In this document: positions 1 to 8,162 of the stretch, in pieces
How the letters are laid out: the number at the start of each line of letters is the position of its first letter
Position numbering within the stretch: the first letter of the stretch is position 1
Assembly (NCBI GenBank): GCA_008682415.1
Contig: VANK01000006.1
Coordinates: forward strand, 62,001 to 126,000
Direction: 5' to 3'
Length of the DNA: 64,000 bases
Origin: Acidobacteria bacterium AB60
GTDB taxonomy: Bacteria; Acidobacteriota; Terriglobia; Terriglobales; Acidobacteriaceae
The notes under the pieces: generated by a model
Database searches by the model: none
Told to the model about the DNA's origin: nothing
The model's input: only the letters and a program-made list of their open reading frames with translations
Made by a program: the position numbers and the translations under genes

Positions 1-350
1 GAGCCCCAGAGGGCGATCAGTTGGAGCAAGCAAAGTACTGAATACCCCAATGGGTTCGTTAGAGCGTACTCAATGTGCGGAATCTTTCCCTTGATTTCGG
101 TGCGGACGATTAGCCCGTCCCCCTCCAACCGGCGCAGATGTTGGTTAAGCACCTTCTTCGAGATCGGTCGCAATCGTCTTTTTAGTTCCCCCACTCGCAC
201 TGGACCACCCTGAAGATGGCAGAGGATCGCGATTCCCCATTTCCCTTGAACCAGCGTGATTGCCCGCCGGATCGCCGCTTCGTCTGACGGCTGGATTCGC
301 GGCAAGTTTCCGTTCAGATGAGCCGGGCCATTCGGGCGACGCGGCAACAC
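1..350 (-). CDS. HxlR-family winged-helix transcriptional regulator (partial)
   Basis: The frame runs off the left edge, so the C-terminus is missing. About 115 residues are visible and match the HxlR winged helix: an entry helix reading QGKWGIAILCHLQGG, the recognition segment ISKKVLNQHLRRLEGDGLI and the wing ending PHIEYALTNPLG. HxlR proteins are small dimeric DNA-binding regulators, often sensing aldehydes or oxidants. No Cys stands before the winged helix, where redox-sensing members usually carry one. The GTG at 350 is used as start, but the frame stays open upstream, so the start is uncertain. The target is unknown. The next gene lies about 275 bases away on the other strand. Confidence 0.75.
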   Translation of the reverse strand, partial: MLPRRPNGPAHLNGNLPRIQPSDEAAIRRAITLVQGKWGIAILCHLQGGPVRVGELKRRLRPISKKVLNQHLRRLEGDGLIVRTEIKGKIPHIEYALTNPLGYSVLCLLQLIALWG

Positions 351-626
351 CTGGATCGGTTTAGGCGCGGGCGTGGTCGCAGTTTGGCGGTCCTGTCTAC
401 TGGAATCCCGTCTCGCCCGAAATGTCGCTGTGCGCGGCAAGGCCGACCCGCCCTTCGTGTGCGGGTTTCTTGCATGCTGGCCCGATTGGGCTGTGAGCAG
501 TCGGCCCGCAGCTACTAAAGCCATTTCCGAAGGCCATTCGTGGGGGCAAATTTACAAATTTCTTGTGGAAAATGGCATACTACGTGTACCTGGTGGTAAC
601 TTCCCCCTCCGGGCAGATGCTCGCGA
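351..626. other. Intergenic region without a supported gene
   Basis: This stretch separates the divergent HxlR-like and sigma-like genes. Short frames exist on both strands but have no recognisable composition or ribosome-binding site. It should hold promoters for both neighbours; none could be assigned with a good -35/-10 pair. Confidence 0.4.
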
Positions 627-1196
627 ATGCCGCCAAATGGTCGCAGCTGGCAAGTGCTGACGTGGAGTTGGGCCTGCACGACCGGGCACCCTGCTTCTGA
701 TCAGGTCTTGGAGGCCGCTGCTAATGCAGCATGGCCGTACGCTCAGTTGTGCGCCTGGACGTACCTCAATGACGAAGACACCGCTCACGAGTTGATGGAT
801 TACGCGATTCAGAACGCAACCGAATACATTGGCCGACATCCGAATGCGACGCCGGCGAAGCTGGGCGGTCGAATCAAGAGCCGAATTCGACGGCAAGCCC
901 AATGGCTCGCGAACAGGCGGAGGCGCGAACACTCGGGTGGTTCGGCAGCCGATTTGGAAACGATTTATGCCAGTGAGCCGGATATCGAGCAGCGGATCTA
1001 CGCGAGCGAATTGTTCGCCAATCTGTCGCCGTTTGCACAGGCGATCGTGAATCGGCGCTGGCACGGATATTCGTGGAGAGAAATCGGTCGGGACCTTGAC
1101 ATGGACTACTCGGAGGTCCGCAAGGCATACTTCCGTGAGTTGGGGCTGTTGCTGCAGAACCTATCCCGACCCGGAGATTCCCCAAAATGCGCTTAG
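627..1196 (+). CDS. Sigma-70-like (ECF-type) RNA polymerase sigma factor, divergent
   Basis: A 189-residue protein with a weak region-2-like N-terminal half (AWTYLNDEDTAHELMDYA) and a C-terminal helix-turn-helix resembling sigma region 4 (LSPFAQAIVNRRWHGYSWREIGRDL continued by DMDYSEVRKAYFREL, about residues 130-175). It would direct RNA polymerase to a dedicated promoter set. The start is the first ATG of the frame and lacks a strong Shine-Dalgarno, so translation may begin later. Its stop overlaps the start of the next gene by 10 bases, and that gene encodes a membrane protein with an anti-sigma-type zinc motif. This pairing supports the assignment more than the sequence alone. Confidence 0.55.
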   Translation: MPPNGRSWQVLTWSWACTTGHPASDQVLEAAANAAWPYAQLCAWTYLNDEDTAHELMDYAIQNATEYIGRHPNATPAKLGGRIKSRIRRQAQWLANRRRREHSGGSAADLETIYASEPDIEQRIYASELFANLSPFAQAIVNRRWHGYSWREIGRDLDMDYSEVRKAYFRELGLLLQNLSRPGDSPKCA

Positions 1197-1885
1197 GCTG
1201 GGGCCGGTCCTCAGACGTCGAGGACCGCTTTGAGAAGTGGATCGCGCAACAGCATCAGCGACGCGTACTCGCCGGGGAAACGACTCCTGCAGGTCCCCAT
1301 CCGGACGAGGCGTTCCTTCGGGATCTCGCGTGCAAATCAAAAAAGGTCTCCCTTTCAGATCCTCGAGTGGACCATGCCGCGACCTGCCCCATATGCATGA
1401 ATCGGCTCCTGGAATTGCGCGAGGAGTATCGCTCTCGTGCTCGGTATTGGTCATGGCTTGGGACCGCGGTTGCAGCCTGTGCAATCATCGCGATTGCTCT
1501 GGTCGTTTGGAGAGTCGCAGTCGGAAGAACCCCGTCGACGAGCACCGCCGTGATCGCTCAGACAGTCAACCTCTTCGACACTGGGGTGGTCCGCGGCGAA
1601 CACCCGGGGCAACTTCAATCCGTGACCCTTCCAGCTGCGTTGATAAAGCTCAAGATCGTGCTGCCGCGGCATAGCGCACCCGGCCAATATTTGGTAGCAA
1701 TTACGCGGGATCAAAATGGGAACGGCGTTATCGCCGAGGGCCTGGCCGGTACGGAAGCAACTGGGAACCAGCAGCAGATTACAGCAAATCTCGATCTTCG
1801 AAGCGCCAAAGAGGGACAGTACTTCCTCTCAACCACGCACGAGCAGGACCAAGCCGCATACTACTATCCGCTTCGAATCAAATGA
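1187..1885 (+). CDS. Membrane protein with anti-sigma-type zinc motif
   Basis: A 232-residue single-pass protein. The cytoplasmic N-terminal part carries the H-x3-C-x2-C signature (HAATCPICMNRL, about residues 63-74) typical of zinc-binding anti-sigma domains. One transmembrane helix follows at about residues 86-112, then an extracytoplasmic domain of about 115 residues rich in beta-strand-forming sequence. The gene overlaps the sigma-like gene by 10 bases, the usual layout of a sigma/anti-sigma pair in which the membrane protein sequesters the sigma factor until a surface signal arrives. The extracytoplasmic domain is not recognised. Function is inferred from motif plus context. Confidence 0.6.
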   Translation: MRLGWGRSSDVEDRFEKWIAQQHQRRVLAGETTPAGPHPDEAFLRDLACKSKKVSLSDPRVDHAATCPICMNRLLELREEYRSRARYWSWLGTAVAACAIIAIALVVWRVAVGRTPSTSTAVIAQTVNLFDTGVVRGEHPGQLQSVTLPAALIKLKIVLPRHSAPGQYLVAITRDQNGNGVIAEGLAGTEATGNQQQITANLDLRSAKEGQYFLSTTHEQDQAAYYYPLRIK

Positions 1886-1889
1886 CGAC

Positions 1890-2702
1890 TCATCCTTTGT
1901 CATTAGTCGTCTCCCCGTCTCCATTCGAAGTAAGGTCGATTCCCTTTGGTTCAAAGTGTTCATGGAACTGTTTCTGCTGCAGCCGGCGATAGTGCTCCGC
2001 GAGAGCATCCGATTCGGGTGTCTGGCTCGGCGCAAAACCCGACATCTTGTTAGTCTTGAGCATCGAGACGAAGGTCAAAATATCAATGGCACTGATCGTT
2101 TTATAGAAATTAATAGGTCTGCCATAGTCGGCATCTTTGTACGCTCCGTGGAGAATGCCGTGTCGGTTGGTTTTATCCAGCAACGAATACATTTGAGAGT
2201 CTTTGAAAAAGTACTCTTTGAGGAAGTGCAGAAAAGCTTTCAGCATGTCTAGGATTTCTTGCGTCGCCCCGATGTTGCGATTGACGACATCGCTCTTCGC
2301 ATCCTCAAGAAGGTCAGTGAATACCTTTTTGACGGGCCCCTGGGAGTTCAGCCCTCGTAGCCTTGCCAATTCGCGTCCAATTCCCTCGACTACGGGAATT
2401 AAACCGCCCACGGCAACATGCCGGAGCCCAGAGAAGTGCGCTGCAATTGCCTCCGATATCGTCTGCTGGTAAAGATCGACGATGGGTATTTGAGGATATC
2501 GGCTCGTCACCATTGCCGCGAGTCGATCCGGACTGTAGATCGAGGCTAATACCACTTCGAGGTCGTTTTCAGTGAGCCTATTCTGAGCCCTTGTAATGGC
2601 GCTCGCAACTGCCTCGATCAGACCAACGCCGACGTATGGCGGAACGAACCACCCGACGTTATTCAAAACGTCCGCTGCTTGCTTGAGGTCTCTTGTTCGC
2701 AT
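1890..2702 (-). CDS. Uncharacterised protein with HEPN-type RX4H motif, downstream of CBASS
   Basis: About 270 residues, mostly helical, with no transmembrane segment. At residues 180-185 it has R-x4-H in the context NRHGILHG, followed by a conserved-looking helix (INFYKTISAIDILTF). This arrangement resembles HEPN RNase-type or HEPN-like proteins common in phage-defence loci, but I do not recognise the whole family. ATG at 2702 is preferred because AGGGG lies about 10 bases upstream; TTG at 2729 is an alternative. It lies on the NucC strand, about 115 bases beyond the nucC stop, so it may be a fifth gene of the CBASS transcript or an independent cassette. Its role is unknown. Confidence 0.55.
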   Translation of the reverse strand: MRTRDLKQAADVLNNVGWFVPPYVGVGLIEAVASAITRAQNRLTENDLEVVLASIYSPDRLAAMVTSRYPQIPIVDLYQQTISEAIAAHFSGLRHVAVGGLIPVVEGIGRELARLRGLNSQGPVKKVFTDLLEDAKSDVVNRNIGATQEILDMLKAFLHFLKEYFFKDSQMYSLLDKTNRHGILHGAYKDADYGRPINFYKTISAIDILTFVSMLKTNKMSGFAPSQTPESDALAEHYRRLQQKQFHEHFEPKGIDLTSNGDGETTNDKG

Positions 2703-2818
2703 TCGAGTAAAGCCCCTGGCTACGTACAAACCATGTCTGGATTAATGAAGCACCTACTCGGGGTCGGGTATGTCCATTTTGAATGTTCAATAGAAAGGTC
2801 AAACACGATATCCGGTTC

Positions 2819-3544
2819 CTATTTTGTCAGCCATTTTGCATAGGCCATGACATCAATCATTGGAACGGTTCCGCTGAATTGCAGCTCGGAAATCAGCTTG
2901 AGCAGAAAGGCAGTAGCTGGCTTTCCTTCCTTAACAAATCTGTATTCTGCGGAACTGCGATCTCTGTAAAAGTGGCCGTGCGCAGCGACGCATCCGATAT
3001 CGAGTCTTCCCAGATGCTGATCTTTGAGAAGGCTCGCCTGGATCGGATCACCGAAACATGGACTCCATTCGCTCTCGAACGTCAGCAGTCCTCCCAGAAT
3101 TGTGATCGGGTTCTTGGCCGGGTATATTCCACCCGCGTGCGGGATAGGCAAACTGGTTCGATGTAAGCATCGAACGCTAGTCAACTTGGCCTGCGCATAG
3201 GCGACTTGCTCTGCCGAAATCGCCTGCTTCGTTTCGAACGCAGCATACACACTCTCCGCCGGCACGACAATCTGTTCCTCATACTTCAAGATGAAAGGCG
3301 AATATTGACGGTCAAAGACAATGATGTCGATTTGATCGCTAAACACACCCTCGCTATCAACCACATGTCCACTGACAGCGGCGTATCGCTCTGGAAGGTA
3401 CTCCTGAAGCAGCTTCAGCCACACTCCCTCGGTCGCATTGCCCTTCGTTGTTGAGTGGCCAAAGGATTTTCGCGAGGCCTCAAGCCTTCGATGGATATCC
3501 TCATGCAACGTCGCCAATAGCTGTGTCAATGACCATTCACTCAT
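2819..3544 (-). CDS. nucC: CBASS effector nuclease NucC
   Basis: A 241-residue protein that closely resembles the characterised E. coli NucC over its whole length, including VVDSEGVFSDQIDIIVFDRQ and FETKQAIS. The PD-(D/E)XK catalytic residues fall at D73, E104 and K106, the same positions as in the E. coli enzyme. NucC is a homotrimeric endonuclease that binds cyclic tri-adenylate, assembles into hexamers and degrades host double-stranded DNA, killing the infected cell. The internal ATG at 3544 (MSEWSL) matches the family start; it overlaps the cap6 stop by 8 bases, indicating translational coupling. It is the last gene of the four-gene operon and looks intact. Confidence 0.95.
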   Translation of the reverse strand: MSEWSLTQLLATLHEDIHRRLEASRKSFGHSTTKGNATEGVWLKLLQEYLPERYAAVSGHVVDSEGVFSDQIDIIVFDRQYSPFILKYEEQIVVPAESVYAAFETKQAISAEQVAYAQAKLTSVRCLHRTSLPIPHAGGIYPAKNPITILGGLLTFESEWSPCFGDPIQASLLKDQHLGRLDIGCVAAHGHFYRDRSSAEYRFVKEGKPATAFLLKLISELQFSGTVPMIDVMAYAKWLTK

Positions 3545-4475
3545 TTCCTGCCTCCTTGAACGGCGATGTTGCATGTATTTGTTTCGCAATTTGAACTGCG
3601 CGTTTCGCGCTCATGGCGGTATCTGGATATGCGTCCAGCACGATTGCTGGTAGCAAACGCTGGGTTAGGTCGGAAAACGTGAATCCGTAGCTGTGCTTTA
3701 CTGTGGGGCCGGTAGCGGCAACGAGTGCATCGATGTCGTGTGCCGAGAAACCTGCCTCGTGTAAGGCGCCTTTCAACACAGCTCTGCGCTGATCGTCATC
3801 GGGCCGCGTGAACTCCAGAATGTCGGCCGCCCTGCGCTTCACGGCAGGGTCCAGCGCGCCCAAGCGATTCGTGCACATGATCACGGCAGCGGGAAGATGC
3901 GCGTTTGCCAACCGATTGACCCCGCGGATGAGAGCATTCACACCGGCACGATCTTCATGGTGCATCTGCGAGGTTTCTCTGGATTGCGCCAGCGCGTCAG
4001 CTTCATCTATAAGGAGAATGATCCCGCCACGCGGCTTTCCGGTATGACCCTTCAGCTTGGTTGCTTCCACCACGGTGTGGTCGAATGCCGCCGAGATGAG
4101 CTGCGTCATCTCGCCAACGCGTCCCTGCCCTCGCGTTGAGAGACTCAACGGAAGGAGTGTCAATTCGATGTGCTCTTGCCGCGCTACAGCATCCCCGATT
4201 GTTTCGGCCAGTTCGGTCTTTCCCGATCCGACATCGCCCGCCAGGATCACCAACGGAGGCCGGGATGAGACTAGCGATAGAAGACGGTCGGCATGGGGAT
4301 GATGCTTCGCCGCCCAGTCCCGAAGATGCTTGGGGTTGACCAGCAAGCCCAGCATCTTCGTCAGCCGCAGTTTGTAGTGGTCGAGCCCGATGAGCCGATC
4401 AAGCCGCTCCCTAGGTTCGAAATCCGGGTATGTGATCCTGCGTTCGAACAGTTCATCCAATGTCGGCTGGCTCAT
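3537..4475 (-). CDS. cap6: CBASS TRIP13/Pch2-like AAA+ ATPase Cap6
   Basis: A 312-residue AAA+ ATPase with Walker A GDVGSGKT (residues 80-87), Walker B LLIDEAD (about 154-160) and a following arginine-finger region (IMCTNRLGALDPAVKRRAADI). It sits between genes for a HORMA protein and NucC. In type III CBASS, Cap6 hexamers remodel the closed HORMA protein to the open state and so switch off the CD-NTase. The ATG overlaps the cap7 stop by one base and the stop overlaps nucC by 8 bases, so the operon is translationally coupled. All key motifs are present, suggesting a working negative regulator. Confidence 0.93.
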   Translation of the reverse strand: MSQPTLDELFERRITYPDFEPRERLDRLIGLDHYKLRLTKMLGLLVNPKHLRDWAAKHHPHADRLLSLVSSRPPLVILAGDVGSGKTELAETIGDAVARQEHIELTLLPLSLSTRGQGRVGEMTQLISAAFDHTVVEATKLKGHTGKPRGGIILLIDEADALAQSRETSQMHHEDRAGVNALIRGVNRLANAHLPAAVIMCTNRLGALDPAVKRRAADILEFTRPDDDQRRAVLKGALHEAGFSAHDIDALVAATGPTVKHSYGFTFSDLTQRLLPAIVLDAYPDTAMSAKRAVQIAKQIHATSPFKEAGNE

Positions 4476-4993
4476 TAGTAGCTCCTGACCGATGAACGAT
4501 TCAGCGCCCGACCGCCCGAAGAATACGTTCGATCGCTCTGCAAATAGCCAGCAATTCCAGGCTCGTCGGCGCCACCGCGAGAGAAAGGAAGGCGTTTATT
4601 GAACGCGTCTTGTTCAGTCGATGAGAGCGCATGCCACTTGCCCGAATGAGTGAGATAACTGTAGAACGAAGCGCCATTGATATTGGCCCCTGGTCGAATC
4701 TTTCCCGGGTCATCGTCCGCCCATTGCATGTCTCCCAGATCCCGAGCTGTATACCGCAGAGTCGGCTCGATCCACTTGCCATCCTTTTTGTAGCCGACTG
4801 TGAGCGTGCCTAGGTAGCCGGCCTTCAGCAGCTCGATAAGCTCTTCTTCGTACTGCGCGATATTAAAGTCGCTCGGTTGGCCATAAAACCGCTGCATTCG
4901 CTTTAGGTCCGCCGACACTTTGGAAGCCAGGTGACGGGCGTGCGTGACCGTAAATGTGACGGAATCGGAAATCGTAAAGCTGCTCATACTCAC
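4475..4993 (-). CDS. cap7: CBASS HORMA-domain activator Cap7
   Basis: A 172-residue protein beginning with TFTVTHARHLASKVSADL and continuing YGQPSDFNIAQYEEELIELL, which are characteristic of bacterial HORMA domains in CBASS. The last 40 residues (LPFSRGGADEPG and SGGRALNRSSVRSY) form the C-terminal safety-belt region. In this class, the HORMA protein recognises a peptide closure motif, probably from phage proteins, closes around it, then binds and activates the CD-NTase; Cap6 reverses this. Only one HORMA gene is present, as in single-HORMA type III systems. The start overlaps the cdnC stop by 4 bases (ATGA). Confidence 0.92.
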   Translation of the reverse strand: MSMSSFTISDSVTFTVTHARHLASKVSADLKRMQRFYGQPSDFNIAQYEEELIELLKAGYLGTLTVGYKKDGKWIEPTLRYTARDLGDMQWADDDPGKIRPGANINGASFYSYLTHSGKWHALSSTEQDAFNKRLPFSRGGADEPGIAGYLQSDRTYSSGGRALNRSSVRSY

Positions 4994-5955
4994 CCCGGGA
5001 AAGAAGAACCGAAAACTTTTTGCCAGTAGTAAACCGTCTCTGCTTTGGTTGGAGCCGATAGCGCAGCATCAATCGCATCGCCAGCATCGAGCGCAGCTTC
5101 GACGATCATGTCAGTTTGAGCCTTTGTGTACAGGCGGCTTACATTGTTGTTCGCGTTAACCGGGTCAATAATCTGCATCGGCTCACTGAATGCTCCTACC
5201 GTGGAGGCCCTGTAACAGTCCGTGAAGATGATCTTGTCCCGCAAGCCGGTCTTGGCGATGTAAGTAAAAAAGTTCTGCAGCGCCTCTGGGTAGTCGTTGA
5301 ACTGATGCCCCGCGTCGCTCAGATGGGCGAGGATGAGCTCGATCATGAAAGACTTGAAACGGAAACCCTCCCGTTCGCCCTTCATGTACTTTGCCCATGC
5401 CTTCACTAGGCGTACCACCTGCGCGAAGTCATCTTTATGGGCGGTTTTCCGCTTTCTCGTGAAATCGAGATGAAGCGGGATACTGGTCTTGAGCAAGTGC
5501 CCATCGTCTTGACTTACCAGGTTGCCGTACCACTGTGGATCGCCATCGTAAAGAATCGGCACCACATCCACATCTAGACCGGAGCCCCTGAACGATACCG
5601 TTACGCTGTAAGTCTGCGGTTTCACTTGTTCCGGGGAAAAGTTTGGAAAGGCTTTGCGCAGTCGCTCCGCCAGGTAGTCCAGCAGCGCCTTCACTTCGTG
5701 AGGCGCTTCGGGCCCGCTGATGTAACAGGCTACGTCGATGTCATTCAGGGACCGCAGCGCCGTACCCTTTGCGAGGCTTCCGGACACCAGCATTTTCTTC
5801 AGCGTAAAGTCTGGATGATCAGATAGGTAGCCTTCGAGCTTATCCCGAAGCCGCGCAGCCTGGGCACGATACTCGTTAGCTTTGTCCCGAGGCAGATTGA
5901 CCCTAGCATCGGCGAACGAACAGATTTCCTTGTGATCAATGTGGGAACGACTCAT
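4990..5955 (-). CDS. cdnC: CBASS CD-NTase, CdnC type (cyclic oligo-adenylate synthase)
   Basis: A 321-residue nucleotidyltransferase with the signature GSLAKGTALRSLNDIDVA (G59-S60, D72 and D74 metal ligands) and the third acidic strand LDVDVVPILYDG (about residues 127-138). Its whole length closely resembles the E. coli CdnC linked to HORMA, TRIP13 and NucC, including the end VYYWQKVFGSSFPG. That enzyme makes cyclic tri-adenylate, the NucC activator. ATG at 5955 has a good ribosome-binding site (GGGAGG). It is first in the operon and sits behind the TTGACC/TACTTT promoter, divergent from the WYL regulator. No key residue is missing. Confidence 0.95.
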   Translation of the reverse strand: MSRSHIDHKEICSFADARVNLPRDKANEYRAQAARLRDKLEGYLSDHPDFTLKKMLVSGSLAKGTALRSLNDIDVACYISGPEAPHEVKALLDYLAERLRKAFPNFSPEQVKPQTYSVTVSFRGSGLDVDVVPILYDGDPQWYGNLVSQDDGHLLKTSIPLHLDFTRKRKTAHKDDFAQVVRLVKAWAKYMKGEREGFRFKSFMIELILAHLSDAGHQFNDYPEALQNFFTYIAKTGLRDKIIFTDCYRASTVGAFSEPMQIIDPVNANNNVSRLYTKAQTDMIVEAALDAGDAIDAALSAPTKAETVYYWQKVFGSSFPG

Positions 5956-5960
5956 CCAAA

Positions 5961-6004
5961 CCTCCCTAAGCTTTAAAGTACCGCGACCCGCGTCGATGGG
6001 TCAA
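5961..6004 (-). promoter_or_regulatory. CBASS operon promoter and ribosome-binding site
   Basis: Reading leftward, a -35 box TTGACC (plus-strand 5999-6004), an 18-base spacer and a -10 box TACTTT (5975-5980) precede the ribosome-binding site GGGAGG (5961-5966) and the ATG at 5955. The near-consensus -35 suggests a usable sigma-70 promoter that would need repression in uninfected cells. Confidence 0.65.
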
Positions 6005-6037
6005 GTTTTGGTACGCGTTGATGTCATAAATGATCCG

Positions 6038-6072
6038 TGATATTGCGCAAAAGTACTGATATCGCGTATATT
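6038..6072 (+). promoter_or_regulatory. capW promoter with 12-bp direct repeat (candidate CapW operator)
   Basis: TGATATTGCGCA (6038-6049) and TGATATCGCGTA (6057-6068) are direct repeats with a 19-base period, so both copies lie on nearly the same helix face. They cover the candidate -35 (TTGCGC, 6043-6048) and run into the -10 (TATATT, 6067-6072). Transcription from this -10 would start near the ATG at 6079, which has no Shine-Dalgarno, so the mRNA is probably leaderless. Binding here would repress capW and, by proximity, could affect the CBASS promoter about 35 bases away. Confidence 0.5.
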
Positions 6073-6078
6073 TACCAC

Positions 6079-6969
6079 ATGGTCGATCAGGCGCTTAAAT
6101 TGCGCAGTGGAGTGAAACAACGACTGGAGTTCATCGATTTCCGGCTGTTCTGGGAGGGTCGAATCAACCGGTCGGACATCATGGAACGCTTCAAGATCTC
6201 GACGCCTCAAGCGTCGAAAGACCTGAGCTTGTACGAGTCCATGGCACCTGGGAATTTGTTCTACGACGTTTCCGCAAAGAGGTATCTAGCCTCATCTATT
6301 TTCGAGCCGAAATTTATCCAACCGAGCGCAGATGAGTACCTGATGCAGTTGAGGAACATCTCAGATCGAACTGTACCGATCGAGGCGACTTGGCTGAGCA
6401 CGTTGCCCTCAGCTGAATCCATGCCACTTCCAGCTCGTCGCGTCAACGTTCGGGTCCTTCGGAGCCTAATCGGGGCGATAGAAAGCCGACAGGCTATTAA
6501 TGTCTTCTACCAATCGATGAACAACGATCGACCAAAGCCCATGTGGAGATGGATTGTTCCTCACGCGCTTGCACACGACGGATTACGTTGGCACGTGAGA
6601 GCGTACTGCGAGGAAACTAAGAAGTTTAAGGATTTCGTTCTATCGCGTTGCTTAGAAGCAAGCGACTATCGCGAAACTGAAATAAAAGCTGACCAAGACA
6701 GGGAATGGAATGAGGTATTTGGTGTCGTGCTCATACCAAATCCACTTCTAAGCCCCGAGCAGCAGGAGGTAATTTCTCAAGATTACTGTATGGATTATGG
6801 GCAAATCGCTGTTTCGGTCAGAAAGGCCTTGTTGTACTACTTCAACAAGAGGCTGAGGCTCGATGTAGCCAAAGCGATTGATAATCCGAAAGAAACGCCG
6901 GTTGTTGTTCTCAATGAAAAGGCGTTCAAGGACATCCTGGCAGAGCTTGCACCTTCGGAGAATCCCTAA
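6079..6969 (+). CDS. capW: CapW-like WYL-domain transcriptional repressor of CBASS
   Basis: A 296-residue protein with an N-terminal winged helix (about residues 10-70, INRSDIMERFKISTPQASKD), a central WYL domain (about 123-200, with the WYL-equivalent stretch RWHVRAYCEE) and a C-terminal extension. This is the layout of CapW/BrxR repressors that guard CBASS and BREX operons, and it is divergently transcribed from cdnC. These dimeric proteins bind the shared promoter and release DNA on an infection or DNA-damage cue. An upstream in-frame GTG at 6037 exists, but ATG at 6079 is preferred because the promoter and direct repeats occupy 6038-6072. Confidence 0.85.
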   Translation: MVDQALKLRSGVKQRLEFIDFRLFWEGRINRSDIMERFKISTPQASKDLSLYESMAPGNLFYDVSAKRYLASSIFEPKFIQPSADEYLMQLRNISDRTVPIEATWLSTLPSAESMPLPARRVNVRVLRSLIGAIESRQAINVFYQSMNNDRPKPMWRWIVPHALAHDGLRWHVRAYCEETKKFKDFVLSRCLEASDYRETEIKADQDREWNEVFGVVLIPNPLLSPEQQEVISQDYCMDYGQIAVSVRKALLYYFNKRLRLDVAKAIDNPKETPVVVLNEKAFKDILAELAPSENP

Positions 6970-7061
6970 GGTACATCGCCACGACATGAGCAGATCCACC
7001 AGACACTCGTCGTTAGAGGCAAATCCCACAAACACCTTTCGGGCGGGACAGACTGACCACC

Positions 7062-8162
7062 TTAGCTGGCCCTGGCGATGGCTTCGACGGCAAAATCGAA
7101 TTGTCGATCAACACCTTCTCGCCGACGTTGCCAGTCGAATGGAATGAACTGATCCGGGTCAATAGGAGTGCCTTCGAGCACAGTCCCTTTCCAGGTGTGG
7201 TAGGCACCAGTTGGAAGCGCAAGGCGAAACCCATTGCCCACCTTGATGGAGGTTGCCGACAGCAACCGGCCCGCAGTTTTCTCACCGATGATTGTTGCCA
7301 ATCCGTTCTCGCGGGCAAAGGCGACGATCATTTCTGCGGCACTCGCTGTGTGCCGATCAACGAGTAGGGCGATGCGACCGTGAAAAGGCTGAGGTCCCAA
7401 GCCTTCGCTCTCGAGTACCACCGGCATTTTGGCGAGCATTGCTGGGGCGAACCGCAGCGCGAGTGGCCAGAGTGCTTTGGTGCTTGACGGAATCCGTGAA
7501 AACCGTGGGAATCCGTGTTTTTCCTGTTCCAGATTCGCCGCCCCAGCGCGGCGCTTATCCAAGGCAAAGCCGACCGGAATTCTGTGCGACGTGAGCAAGC
7601 TCATCACTCGAAGTGCCCCGATCCCGCCGCCGGTGTTTCCCCGGAGATCTATGATGAGAGCGTCGATCTTCCCGAGCCGAGCGACTCCCTCGCTGATCTT
7701 ATTTGCGACGATCACACCCACCATACCCGGGAACATGCTTACTTTCAGGTAGCCCCGTCTGCCTCCGAGATCACGTGCCTCGACGAGCGTTGGCTCGATA
7801 AAGTGCAGTTTTTTCCCTTTGGGCCGAGCAACATCCACCGTGACAGTTTTGCGAGCGTCTCGATTGTCAATGAATTCGACTTCCGTTTGTTTGCCCATCG
7901 GGAACACTGGGTGCTCTGGTGGCGTGATTTGACGCCCGTCAACTGTGAGGAGAATGTTCCCTGGCTCAATGCCGCCAATTGCAGCGGCGCCGCCTGAGTG
8001 GACATCTTGGAAGATCCACCGCTTTCCGTGACCGGTCTTGTCGTCAAGATAGGTCGCGCTGAGCGCAGCGCGGCTGGAAGCGCGACGAGCGCTTGCATGG
8101 AAGAAACCCAAATGTGACGTGCGGAGTTTTTTTCGCGCCCGGCTCGCCATGCGCAAACTCAT
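7062..8162 (-). pseudogene. S41-family (C-terminal processing) peptidase, N-terminally truncated
   Basis: The frame encodes a PDZ-like segment (HSGGAAAIGGIEPGNILLTV) and an S41 catalytic domain with the strand IDALIIDLRGNTGGG, the nucleophile region RHTASAAEM and the general-base region IGEKTAG. Family members normally have a signal peptide and about 100 more residues before the PDZ. Here the homologous part starts near residue 16 (SHLGFFHASARRAS), and the first residues are read out of frame through the neighbouring pilin fragment. The catalytic Ser and Lys remain, but the lost N-terminus makes a remnant more likely than a secreted enzyme. Confidence 0.65.

Noticed and set aside
2783..3166. 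Plus-strand frame opposite nucC
   Set aside because: Antisense shadow; nucC is assigned with very high confidence.
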